Shown: positions 7,707 to 14,326 of the stretch, piece by piece
Layout: each line of letters starts with the position of its first letter
Numbering within the stretch: position 1 is the first letter of the stretch
Origin: an uncultured Ruminococcus sp.
GTDB taxonomy: Bacteria > Bacillota > Clostridia > Oscillospirales > Ruminococcaceae
Direction of reading: 5' to 3'
DNA length: 18,431 nucleotides
Assembly: GCA_937910385.1 (NCBI GenBank)
Contig: CALEPT010000127.1
Coordinates: 1 to 18,431 of the forward strand
Program-made: the position numbers and the translations under genes
The notes under the pieces: generated by a model
What the model was told of the DNA's origin: nothing
Seen by the model: only the letters and a program-made list of their open reading frames with translations
The model's database searches: none

Positions 7707-8375
7707 ATGAGATTGCTTGTGGTTGAAGACGAAATGCAGCTTGCCGATGCGCTTACAGAAATACTTAAAAGAAATATGTACAGCGTCGATACTGTCTATA
7801 ATGGCGTTGACGGATTCGATAACGCCCTCACAGATGTTTATGACTGCATAATCCTTGATATAATGCTTCCCGGAATGAACGGGATAGAGATACTCAGGAA
7901 TCTGAGAGCGGAAAAAATAAACACTCCCGTCCTCCTGCTGACTGCAAGGAGCGAAGTCGAGGACAAGATAAACGGACTCGATTGCGGGGCTGATGATTAT
8001 CTGACAAAGCCCTTTGTCACAGGCGAGCTCCTCGCAAGAGTCCGCGCTCTGACGAGAAGAAAGGGCGAGATCGTCGATGAAAACAAGCTCGATTACAACG
8101 GGCTTGAGCTTAATAAGAATACCTGCTCTGTCATGTGGCAGGGCAATGATGTAAAGCTCAGCCTTAAAGAATATCAGATAATGGAGCTTCTTATCTCCAA
8201 TCCCCATCAGATACTCCCCAAGGAGCGCATCATCGAGAAGATCTGGGGCTATGAAAGCGATGTTGAATACAACAATATCGAGGTATACATATCCTTCCTG
8301 AGAAAAAAGCTCGCGGCGATATCCGCTCCTGTACAAATAAAGACAGCCAGAGGAATAGGCTATTCGCTTGAATAA
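7707..8375 (+). CDS. OmpR/PhoB-family response regulator
   Basis: A 222-residue DNA-binding response regulator. The receiver domain (about 1-115) has the acidic pair E7/D8, the phosphorylated Asp 51 in ILDIMLPGMNG, Thr 79 and Lys 101 in TKPF. The C-terminal winged helix (about 128-220) has the OmpR pattern: SLKEYQIMELL, the recognition-helix region IEKIWGY...NIEVYISFLRKKL, and RGIGYSLE at the end. The start is the ATG at 7707, 9 bases after the weak ribosome site GGGG (7694-7697); an upstream TTG at 7701 is too near that site. It forms a two-gene operon with the histidine kinase, which begins 12 bases after its stop. The target genes cannot be told from the sequence. Confidence 0.93.
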   Translation: MRLLVVEDEMQLADALTEILKRNMYSVDTVYNGVDGFDNALTDVYDCIILDIMLPGMNGIEILRNLRAEKINTPVLLLTARSEVEDKINGLDCGADDYLTKPFVTGELLARVRALTRRKGEIVDENKLDYNGLELNKNTCSVMWQGNDVKLSLKEYQIMELLISNPHQILPKERIIEKIWGYESDVEYNNIEVYISFLRKKLAAISAPVQIKTARGIGYSLE

Positions 8376-8387
8376 GGAGTGCGCTAT

Positions 8388-10412
8388 ATGTTCAAAAAAG
8401 CACAGCTTAAGCTTTTTGCTATTATTACCAGCATACTCATTGCCGTATTTGTCGCTATGCTCAGTTCCATAAATATAATTACCGAGGCAGTGATGCAGAA
8501 ACAGTCTCAGCAAGCATTAAAACAGATCGCTGAAGGCGTTGAGTATGACGATTCTACATCTACGTTTACTTATACCGATCCGAACGGAATGGATCATCAT
8601 AAAGACGATCACGACGGTGAGGTGCCTCCTTCAAAGCCGGAGGGAGAGCCGGGAAATGATGAAACAAGACCTTCGCAGGAAGCAACTACTCAGCCGGACA
8701 CGACCGATGTCACTGAGCCGTCTTCTGAGAAGGATACAGAGGGTGAAACGACCTTGCCCGCAACGGTTCCGCCGGCTCAGAATACAGAAGCTCATCAGCC
8801 TCAGACAAGCGCCGGTACAGCCCCCGGGACAGCTGCTCCTTCTACAGAAGGTCAGACTGAGCAGCAGCAACAGCAGACCCAACAGCCTCAGACTACTGCT
8901 AAGCCTACACAGCAGCCTGTTGTGACAACTGCTGCTCCTACCACACAGGCTCCGGCACAGACGACGCAGGTAACCACCGTACCTCCAAAGCCCGGCGAAG
9001 GAAATGAAGATCCTTGGCACAGAGATCCTTGGGAACGAGACGGGGACCAGCAGTATCCCAATCCCGATCCTTTTTCTGATTGGGGAAGATGGTATTACGA
9101 TACCGATACTTCTGTCAGCTCCTCCGGAGAAGAAGATGATGATGGCGACGAATACGAAGAGACCGACGGCGGGGAGTATGAAGTTACAGATGAGTACGGC
9201 AGCAATTTTGTTATAGATCAGACAGACGATCAGGAAGAAACGGGAAGTATTGTGCCTCTTGTCAATACCGAGACCACAACTCAGAAGCCTACTGAGAAGT
9301 ATGGCAGCGTTCAGAATGGCGGACAAGGCGGCGCGCAAGGCAATGGTCAGAACGGAGGACAGGGCGGTGGAGATCCTCAGAGCGGTGAGATCCGAATAGA
9401 GCCTGTTCCTAAGACGCTTGGTTCCATAGATTTCTTCGTTATAATGGCTGATAAGCAGGGCAATTATCTTGCTACTCTCAACAACGACGATATTACCGAA
9501 GAGACTGCACAGAAATACATTACCGCTATACTTGACGACGGCGCACAGACCGGAATGGTAAATCACATATATCAGTTCTATCGCCAGCCTAAGGAGAATG
9601 GTACCCTTATGGTCTTTACTGACAAGAGTGCCGAAATGGATACGCTCGATCAGTTCAACCGTACTACTATTATAATAGGTGCTATAAGCGTTATTGTACT
9701 TTCGATCGCAGCATATTTCCTGAGTAAAAAGAGCATACAGCCTATCAAGATCGCCTTTGAACGTCAGAAGCAGTTCGTTTCCGATGCGAGCCACGAGTTG
9801 AAGACTCCGCTTACGGTCATTTCTGCAAACGCCGATGTTCTTGCCGGAGAGATAGGAGAAAATAAGTGGCTTAACTATATCAAGTCACAGACGGACAGAA
9901 TGAATGTCCTCGTCAACGACCTGCTTAACCTTACAAGGCTTGAGAACAATACTACCGATTTCATCTGCGTTGACTTTGATCTGAGCAAAGCAGCCGAAAA
10001 TACGGCGCTTCCTTTTGAATGTCAGGCGTTTGAGATGAACAGGAATTTCGAGGTCGATATCGAGGAGGGACTTACGATAAACGGCAGCGAACGTCACGTA
10101 AAGCAGATGATGGCTATTTTCATCGACAACGCTCTTAAATACTCAAACGAGGGCGGAACGGTCAAGGTCTCGCTCATAAAGCACGGAGATAAGAAGGTCT
10201 TTTCGGTATTCAATACCGGAGAGGGTGTGAAGGAGAGCGAAAAGGACAAGATCTTTGAGCGCTTCTACCGCAGTGACGAATCCCGCAACCGCGCAACAGG
10301 CGGATACGGTCTCGGACTTGCTATTGCCAAGTCTATTATCGACAAGCATAAATTTAAGGTACACGTCGAGAATCAGGAGGGCAGAAGTATCTGCTTCGTG
10401 GTAACGATGTAA
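8388..10412 (+). CDS. sensor histidine kinase with a long Thr/Pro/Gln-rich and acidic ectodomain insert
   Basis: A 674-residue membrane histidine kinase, partner of the preceding regulator. Membrane segment 1 is about 8-30 and segment 2 about 427-446. The region between is outside the cell. It starts and ends with parts of a small ectodomain (about 35-60 and 340-423, including IDFFVIMADKQGNYLATLN), split by a low-complexity insert (about 78-335). The insert is Thr/Pro/Gln/Ser-rich (80-205), then Trp/Asp/Pro/Tyr-rich (207-240), acidic (248-283) and Gly/Gln/Asn-rich (306-329). Inside the cell there is no full HAMP. The HisKA box is SDASHELKTPL with His 469, followed by the ATPase N box FIDNALKYS (Asn 581), NTGEGV in place of DxGxG (609-614), FERFYR, and GGYGLGLAIAK (638-648). 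The ATG at 8388 has AAGGAG overlapping the regulator stop at an 8-base spacing; an upstream GTG at 8379 overlaps that site. All catalytic motifs are present, so it should be active. Confidence 0.92.
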   Translation: MFKKAQLKLFAIITSILIAVFVAMLSSINIITEAVMQKQSQQALKQIAEGVEYDDSTSTFTYTDPNGMDHHKDDHDGEVPPSKPEGEPGNDETRPSQEATTQPDTTDVTEPSSEKDTEGETTLPATVPPAQNTEAHQPQTSAGTAPGTAAPSTEGQTEQQQQQTQQPQTTAKPTQQPVVTTAAPTTQAPAQTTQVTTVPPKPGEGNEDPWHRDPWERDGDQQYPNPDPFSDWGRWYYDTDTSVSSSGEEDDDGDEYEETDGGEYEVTDEYGSNFVIDQTDDQEETGSIVPLVNTETTTQKPTEKYGSVQNGGQGGAQGNGQNGGQGGGDPQSGEIRIEPVPKTLGSIDFFVIMADKQGNYLATLNNDDITEETAQKYITAILDDGAQTGMVNHIYQFYRQPKENGTLMVFTDKSAEMDTLDQFNRTTIIIGAISVIVLSIAAYFLSKKSIQPIKIAFERQKQFVSDASHELKTPLTVISANADVLAGEIGENKWLNYIKSQTDRMNVLVNDLLNLTRLENNTTDFICVDFDLSKAAENTALPFECQAFEMNRNFEVDIEEGLTINGSERHVKQMMAIFIDNALKYSNEGGTVKVSLIKHGDKKVFSVFNTGEGVKESEKDKIFERFYRSDESRNRATGGYGLGLAIAKSIIDKHKFKVHVENQEGRSICFVVTM

Positions 10413-10416
10413 AAAA

Positions 10417-10538
10417 TGACGACCTAAGAGGAGCTTCCTCCGGCGGAATCGTGGCATAAAATCGCCGAGCCCACTATTTCAGGCTCGGTGATCCACTTTA
10501 TCCGTTAAGGGAAGCTGGCTGACAGGTCGTCCTTTTTT
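10417..10538 (+). terminator. large branched terminator element after the kinase gene
   Basis: GACGACCT (10418-10425) pairs with AGGTCGTC (10524-10531), followed by C and TTTTTT (10533-10538); a matching AAAAAA precedes the left arm, so it could work both ways. Inside, AGCTTCC (10432-10438) can pair with GGAAGCT (10510-10516), and an 11-bp hairpin with one G-U joins 10461-10471 to 10482-10492. GTGG (10451-10454) with CCAC (10493-10496) extends it across a CATAAA bulge. A competing local hairpin GAGGA/TCCTC lies at 10428-10440. It is far larger than an ordinary terminator. Confidence 0.6.
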
Positions 10539-10620
10539 GTAAGCTTGCATTATTTCTGCTTATACTATAAATGTATAATTTTTGATATCCTGCAGATAAT
10601 ATCCGCAAGGAGATGATAAC
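10539..10620 (+). promoter_or_regulatory. leader region of spoVAC with candidate promoter boxes
   Basis: AT-rich sequence after the terminator. It holds TATACTA (10561-10567) with GTAAG 17 bases upstream (10539-10543), loosely like forespore sigma-factor sites, and a sigma-A-like TATAAT (10574-10579) without a spaced -35. Neither is secure. The ribosome site is AAGGAG (10607-10612), 8 bases before the ATG. Confidence 0.3.
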
Positions 10621-11061
10621 ATGAATATAACCCCTGAACTGTATGGCGAAATGAGCAGGCAGGCTTCCCCGAAGTCAAACGCTAAAGTGAATGTGAGCGC
10701 AGCGTTTCTCGTGGGCGGAGCGATCTGCGTTATAGGGCAGCTTTTCATGTCGATGTTTGAGTACTACGGTCTTGACAAGACCGAGGCGGGAACGTGGACC
10801 TCGATAATCCTTGTGGGACTGAGCTCGATCAGCACAGGCTTCGGATGGTATCAGAAGCTTGCAAAGCACGCCGGAGCGGGAACTCTTGTGCCGATAACCG
10901 GATTCTCAAATGCGATAAGCTCCTCTGCGATAGAGGCGAAGTCGGAGGGCTACGTACTCGGAGTGGGCTCTAAGATCTTCACTATCGCCGGTCCCGTGAT
11001 ACTGTATGGGTGCTCAGCGTCGGTGCTCTACGGGATACTTTATTATATTTTCAGCAGGTAA
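10621..11061 (+). CDS. spoVAC: stage V sporulation protein AC
   Basis: A 146-residue integral membrane protein that matches SpoVAC in length and in its conserved stretches: AAFLVGGAICVIGQL (27-41), a central TGFGWY, AKHAGAGTLVPITGFSNAI, and KSEGYVLGVGSKIFTIAGPVI. Several hydrophobic segments span most of the chain. In spore formers SpoVAC is part of the inner-membrane SpoVA channel that moves dipicolinic acid into the forespore and out at germination, and it is normally followed by spoVAD and spoVAE. Here nothing of that kind follows: 651 noncoding bases separate it from the next gene, so it stands alone between a terminator and a noncoding interval. Either the remaining spoVA genes are elsewhere or the protein has a different or vestigial role. 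Confidence 0.88.
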   Translation: MNITPELYGEMSRQASPKSNAKVNVSAAFLVGGAICVIGQLFMSMFEYYGLDKTEAGTWTSIILVGLSSISTGFGWYQKLAKHAGAGTLVPITGFSNAISSSAIEAKSEGYVLGVGSKIFTIAGPVILYGCSASVLYGILYYIFSR

Positions 11062-11176
11062 GAGATCAGCTGCAAGAACTCGGAGAAGGGCGGCTCTCGG
11101 GGTGTTCGCATAAAAAGTGAGAATTGTGGTGCTGCGGCTGCGGACGGATCAGAATTGCAGGTGTGGTTTGGGTACG

Positions 11177-11245
11177 GCGCGCCGAGAGCGCGCGAACCTC
11201 TTTGCAGGTAGTAACGACGCGGCTTGCCAGCGCGGACACCGCGCC
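11177..11245. repeat. GC-rich hairpin pair
   Basis: GCGCGC (11177-11182) pairs with GCGCGC (11188-11193) around CGAGA. GCGCGG (11230-11235) pairs with CCGCGC (11239-11244) around ACA. Both lie in a GC-rich block (about 11062-11245) whose composition contrasts with the AT-rich flanks. It may be a dispersed intergenic repeat or the eroded remnant of a transferred piece. Confidence 0.4.
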
Positions 11246-11274
11246 AAAAAAATAAGCAGGGTAAAACCCTGCTT
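11246..11274 (-). terminator. strong minus-strand terminator of the small RNA
   Basis: AAGCAGGGT pairs perfectly with ACCCTGCTT around a 3-base loop (11254-11274). On the minus strand it is followed by A and seven T (11252-11246). On the plus strand the tail is poor, so the terminator belongs to leftward transcription. Confidence 0.85.
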
Positions 11275-11365
11275 CGTTTAGATAAACAAATAAAATAAAT
11301 ATGTGTAGAACAAAAGAAAGGAGACAACAAAACGAGTGTTAATAATTCAGTGATTATTTAACACT
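11246..11365 (-). ncRNA. candidate small regulatory RNA, about 120 nt
   Basis: On the minus strand a full sigma-A promoter would start a transcript near 11365. The transcript opens with an 11-bp stem with one bulge: GTGTTA plus ATTAT-type arms at 11364-11353 and 11346-11336, loop 11352-11347. A long unpaired, U-rich middle follows, containing TCTCCTTTC (CTCCTTT at 11323-11317), complementary to AAAGGAG ribosome sites. It ends in a 9-bp terminator stem and seven T. There is no start codon with a ribosome site inside. This is the usual layout of a trans-acting Gram-positive small RNA. No known RNA family was recognised. Confidence 0.55.
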
Positions 11366-11371
11366 ACAGTT

Positions 11372-11400
11372 ATTATAAACTATTTGTGACAAAACGTCAA
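11372..11400 (-). promoter_or_regulatory. sigma-A promoter of the small RNA
   Basis: Minus-strand TTGACG (11400-11395), exactly 17 bases, TATAAT (11377-11372). One of the best promoters in the window, yet no protein gene lies downstream on that strand before the terminator 100 bases away. Confidence 0.85.
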
Positions 11401-11524
11401 GGGAAAATCTCAAAAAAGTTCTGTTCATTTCAGATTTTCTGCTATTTTGCACAATGTTTCGACGGCGTTATATTGCAAAGTATACAAATAATTGCATGAA
11501 AATCCAAAAAGCCTCGGATAATAC

Positions 11525-11555
11525 AAAAATGTTTGCTGCAAGCTGAAACATTTTT
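11525..11555 (+). other. AT-rich 10-bp hairpin with T tail
   Basis: AAAAATGTTT (11525-11534) pairs with AAACATTTTT (11546-11555) around an 11-base loop, and one more T follows. It resembles a weak terminator that would insulate the next promoter from upstream transcription; the low GC makes this unsure. Confidence 0.35.
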
Positions 11556-11620
11556 TCTATTGCTGAGAAACAGATATTTCAAAAAAATTCAAAATTCCTC
11601 CATAAATTCACAAAAAGCCC

Positions 11621-11649
11621 TTGCAAGAAGTGAAAAAAAATGGTATAAT
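11621..11649 (+). promoter_or_regulatory. sigma-A promoter of cellobiose phosphorylase
   Basis: TTGCAA (11621-11626), 17-base spacer, TATAAT (11644-11649) preceded by TGG. The predicted start is about 11656, 57 bases before the gene. Confidence 0.88.
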
Positions 11650-11663
11650 TGAAACAGTATAAC

Positions 11664-11689
11664 CTGAGAGCGGCAGCACTCCGCTTCAG
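11664..11689 (+). promoter_or_regulatory. 5' UTR hairpin of the cellobiose phosphorylase mRNA
   Basis: CTG-A-GAGCGG (11664-11673) pairs with CCGCTTCAG (11681-11689) with one bulged A and one G-U pair. It is near the predicted 5' end and leaves the ribosome site AAGGAG (11696-11701) free. It could stabilise the message or be bound by a regulator. Confidence 0.4.
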
Positions 11690-11712
11690 TTACAGAAGGA
11701 GAAGAATGAATT

Positions 11713-14109
11713 ATGCAGTACGGACATTTTGACCTTGAAAACAAGGAATACGTCATCACTAACCCCGCAACTCCTGCACCATGGGCAAATTATCTCGGCG
11801 ACCCTGAGTACGGCGCAATGATATCAAATAATGCAGCAGGCTACAGCTTCGTAAAGTCCGGAGCAAATGGAAGGATCTCGCGCTTCCGCTTCAATTCCGA
11901 TATGGCTCTCCCCGGAAGATACATCTATATCAGGGATAACGACACCGCCGATTACTGGTCGGCTTCATGGCAGCCCGTAGGCAAGCCGCTCGATCAGTAT
12001 AAGAGCGAGTGCCGCCACGGTACGGCTTACACGATCATCACGGCTGAGTATGCCGACATAAAGTCAGAGACTACATATTACGTTCCTCAGGGCAAGACCT
12101 ACGAGGTGTGGCGCTCTAAGATAACAAATAACAGCGATAAGGAGAGAAAGCTCTCTGTTTACGGCTTTGTTGAGTTCACCAACGATAACAACTATGAGCA
12201 GGATCAGGTAAATCTCCAGTATACGCTTTTCATCACACGCACAAGCTTTGAGGGCAACAAGATACTCCAGCATATCAACGAGAATTCCGGAAAGGACGCT
12301 TCGGGCTCGAATCACCGCGAGCGCTTCTTCGGCATGGTGGGTCAGCCGATATCTGCATACAACGGCTCGCTCAGCAGCTTTATAGGTCCCTACAGGACAT
12401 ACTCAAATCCTATCGCGGTCGAGAGCGGAAAATGCAATGGCGAGATGAACTTCAATACCAACTCATGCGGTGCGCTCCAGAGCGATATCACTCTTGCTGC
12501 GGGCGAGACCAAGGAATTCATCTATATTCTCGGTCAGCGCGACAACGAGCAGGCTGACGCTATCCTCAATGAGTACCAGCAGGCAGGAAAGGCAGACGCT
12601 GAGATAGAGCAGCTCAAGAGCTACTGGCACGGCAAGCTCTCAAACTTCAAGGTAGATACTCCTTCGGCAGAGTTCAACAATATGATAAATGTATGGAACG
12701 CATATCAGTGCTTCATAACCTTTATATGGTCGAGAGCCGCTTCCTTCGTATACTGCGGACTCCGCAACGGATACGGCTACCGCGATACAGTTCAGGATAT
12801 TCAGGGTATTATCCACCTTGACCCTGAAATGGCTGCGGACAAGATACGCTTCATGCTCTCGGCTCAGGTAGATAACGGCGGCGGACTTCCACTTGTTAAA
12901 TTCAACCACAACGCCGGTCACGAGAATACTCCAGATGATCCCGATTACGTTAAGGAAACCGGTCACCCCTCATACCGTGCGGACGATGCTCTCTGGCTCT
13001 TCCCGACTATCGTCAAGTATATCGGCGAGAGCGGCAACAAGGCGTTCCTCGATGAAGTCATCGTTTATGCAAACGGCGGAGAGGCTACCGTTTACGACCA
13101 CCTCAAGAACGCTATCCGCTTCTCAATGGAGCGCCTCGGCGACCACGATATGCCCGCAGGTCTCCATGCTGACTGGAACGACTGCCTCCGCCTCGGCGCA
13201 AAGGGCGAGTCTACATTCGTTGCGTTCCAACTCTACTATGCTATGACCGTTATCAGGAAAATGGCTGTCGCAAGGGACGACAAGGATTACATCGCTTATA
13301 TCAACGACGTTCAGAAGAAGCTGGGCGATTCGCTTGAAGAGTGCTGGGACGAGGACAGATTTATCCGCGGAATACGTGAGGACGGCGTTGTCGTTGGTGC
13401 AAAGAAAGATCCCGAGGCGAATATGTGGCTCAATCCCCAGAGCTGGAGCGTTATCTCAGGCTTCGCTTCAATAGCTCAGGCGGACAAGGCAATGGACAGC
13501 GTACACAATATACTCAATACTCCTTATGGAGCAAAGCTTCTCGAGCCTCCGTACAAGGATCACTATTTTGATGGAGCTCTTATGCACATCTTCAATGCCG
13601 ACACAAAGGAAAACGGCGGTATCTTCTCACAGTCGCAGGGCTGGCTGATACTGGCAGAGTCACTTCTCGGTCACGGAGACAGAGCGTTTGAGTACTTCCT
13701 TGAAAGCTCGCCTGCCGCAATGAACGACAAAGCGGAAATAAGAGTTATGGAGCCCTATGTACACGGACAGTTCACCGAGAGTAAGGCTTCTCCGTTTGAA
13801 GGACGCTCGCACGTTCACTGGCTCACGGGTACGGCTTCGACAGTAATGGTGGGCTGCGTTGAGGGTATCTGCGGTATGAGACCAGACGCTGACGGCATTG
13901 TTATTTCTCCTTCTATCCCCTCAAGCTGGGACGGCTTTAAGATAGAGAAGAATTTCCGCGGCAAGAAGCTCAATATTACCGTTGATAATTCAGCCCATAA
14001 GGAAAGCGGAGTAAAGTCGCTCACGCTAAACGGCGAGAAGCTCAGCGGAAATTATGTACCTGCTGAAAAGCTTGCAGAAATAAATGATATAACAGTAGTA
14101 CTTGGATAA
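11713..14109 (+). CDS. cbpA: cellobiose phosphorylase (GH94)
   Basis: A 798-residue GH94 enzyme that phosphorolyses cellobiose to glucose 1-phosphate and glucose in the cytoplasm, saving ATP relative to hydrolysis. The N-terminus MQYGHFDLENKEYVIT and WANYLGDPEYGA are as in Ruminococcus cellobiose phosphorylases. Domains in order: N-terminal beta-sandwich (about 1-290), helical linker, the (alpha/alpha)6 catalytic barrel (about 320-715), and a C-terminal beta cap. The catalytic region has GYRDTVQDIQG (354-364) and LHADWNDCL (484-492), where Asp 490 matches the family's general acid. GRSHVHWLTGTAST (697-710) contributes to the phosphate site. There is no signal peptide. The start at 11713 is chosen by family length; AAGGAG is 11 bases upstream, and an out-of-frame ATG at 11706 is closer to it. 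It has its own promoter and terminator, and no sugar transporter gene adjoins it. Cellodextrin or chitobiose phosphorylase is less likely. Confidence 0.95.
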   Translation: MQYGHFDLENKEYVITNPATPAPWANYLGDPEYGAMISNNAAGYSFVKSGANGRISRFRFNSDMALPGRYIYIRDNDTADYWSASWQPVGKPLDQYKSECRHGTAYTIITAEYADIKSETTYYVPQGKTYEVWRSKITNNSDKERKLSVYGFVEFTNDNNYEQDQVNLQYTLFITRTSFEGNKILQHINENSGKDASGSNHRERFFGMVGQPISAYNGSLSSFIGPYRTYSNPIAVESGKCNGEMNFNTNSCGALQSDITLAAGETKEFIYILGQRDNEQADAILNEYQQAGKADAEIEQLKSYWHGKLSNFKVDTPSAEFNNMINVWNAYQCFITFIWSRAASFVYCGLRNGYGYRDTVQDIQGIIHLDPEMAADKIRFMLSAQVDNGGGLPLVKFNHNAGHENTPDDPDYVKETGHPSYRADDALWLFPTIVKYIGESGNKAFLDEVIVYANGGEATVYDHLKNAIRFSMERLGDHDMPAGLHADWNDCLRLGAKGESTFVAFQLYYAMTVIRKMAVARDDKDYIAYINDVQKKLGDSLEECWDEDRFIRGIREDGVVVGAKKDPEANMWLNPQSWSVISGFASIAQADKAMDSVHNILNTPYGAKLLEPPYKDHYFDGALMHIFNADTKENGGIFSQSQGWLILAESLLGHGDRAFEYFLESSPAAMNDKAEIRVMEPYVHGQFTESKASPFEGRSHVHWLTGTASTVMVGCVEGICGMRPDADGIVISPSIPSSWDGFKIEKNFRGKKLNITVDNSAHKESGVKSLTLNGEKLSGNYVPAEKLAEINDITVVLG

Positions 14110-14120
14110 CAAGCGCAGAG

Positions 14121-14160
14121 CAGCAGGGGCAGATATCAGTATCTGTCCCTGTGCTGTTTT
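14121..14160 (+). terminator. terminator of cellobiose phosphorylase
   Basis: A long stem: GGGGCAGATA (14126-14135) with TATCTGTCCC (14140-14149, one G-U), and CAGCA (14121-14125) with TGCTG (14152-14156) across a small bulge, then TTTT. It starts 12 bases after the stop codon. Confidence 0.85.
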
Positions 14161-14175
14161 ATACTACGCGCTATT

Positions 14176-14197
14176 GTAAAAAGCAACAGCTTTTTGC
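14176..14197. other. small hairpin AAAAAGC/GCTTTTT
   Basis: AAAAAGC (14178-14184) with GCTTTTT (14189-14195) around AACA, extended by two pairs (one G-U). It lies between the phosphorylase terminator and the cloverleaf element and may be a second terminator. Confidence 0.45.
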
Positions 14198-14221
14198 GGC
14201 GTACGGCACTGCGTTTATACT
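14194..14221 (+). promoter_or_regulatory. possible promoter of the LRR/transglutaminase gene
   Basis: TTGCGG (14194-14199), 16 bases, TATACT (14216-14221). The -10 box lies in the left arm of the cloverleaf element, so transcription would start near 14228. The match is moderate and no better site is seen. Confidence 0.35.
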
Positions 14222-14308
14222 GCCCTCGCAAAGCCGCTGTGCGGCATTGCGACTGCTTCGCAGATTGCAACACACATTTTATTGTGTGTTGCAATAGAGG
14301 GCAGTATA
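14216..14308. repeat. cloverleaf-like inverted-repeat element (four-way junction)
   Basis: A perfect 12-bp closing stem TATACTGCCCTC (14216-14227) with GAGGGCAGTATA (14297-14308) encloses three hairpins. First: GCAA-A-GCCGC (14228-14237) with GCGGC-A-TTGC (14241-14250). Second: CTGC/GCAG around TTC (14253-14263). Third: a perfect 13-bp stem ATTGCAACACACA (14264-14276) with its complement (14283-14295). Almost every base is paired. Its right end is 4 bases before the ribosome site of the next gene. It could be a small non-autonomous mobile or dispersed element, or a structured 5' leader. It is not a tRNA: the arm sizes are wrong and no T-arm motif is present. Confidence 0.65.
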
Positions 14309-14326
14309 TAGGAAAGGAGGAGCTAT

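Larger units (their letters stand above)
11062..11712. other. long noncoding interval with GC-rich block, small-RNA gene and cellobiose phosphorylase promoter
   Basis: 651 bases without a convincing gene. 11062-11245 is GC-rich with tight hairpins. 11246-11365 is a probable minus-strand small RNA with its promoter at 11372-11400. 11401-11620 is AT-rich and contains an 8-bp inverted repeat GAAAATCT/AGATTTTC (11403-11410 and 11432-11439) just upstream of that promoter, and an A/T-only-flanked 10-bp hairpin at 11525-11555. The rest is the promoter and leader of the next gene. Confidence 0.7.

Noticed and set aside
7632..8513. 293-codon minus-strand ORF opposite the response regulator
   Set aside because: It is antisense to a gene with complete receiver and winged-helix motifs; its protein shows no domain pattern.
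8850..8990. CAG-rich tandem repeat as a CRISPR or microsatellite
   Set aside because: It is protein-coding Gln/Thr/Pro sequence with irregular spacing; no CRISPR-type repeat-spacer structure exists in the window.
8631..9794. 387-codon minus-strand ORF opposite the histidine kinase
   Set aside because: It mirrors the low-complexity insert (Leu/Arg/Ser-rich as the complement of Thr/Pro/Gln codons) and lacks a ribosome site.
11043..11330. 95-codon minus-strand ORF over the GC-rich block
   Set aside because: It contains the strong small-RNA terminator near its start and overlaps the end of spoVAC; composition is Arg/Pro/Ser-rich, as expected of a random frame in GC-rich DNA.
14216..14308. tRNA gene suggested by the cloverleaf shape
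   Set aside because: The closing stem is 12 bp, the third arm 13 bp, and there is no T-psi-C motif, anticodon loop of 7 or CCA-proximal pattern.
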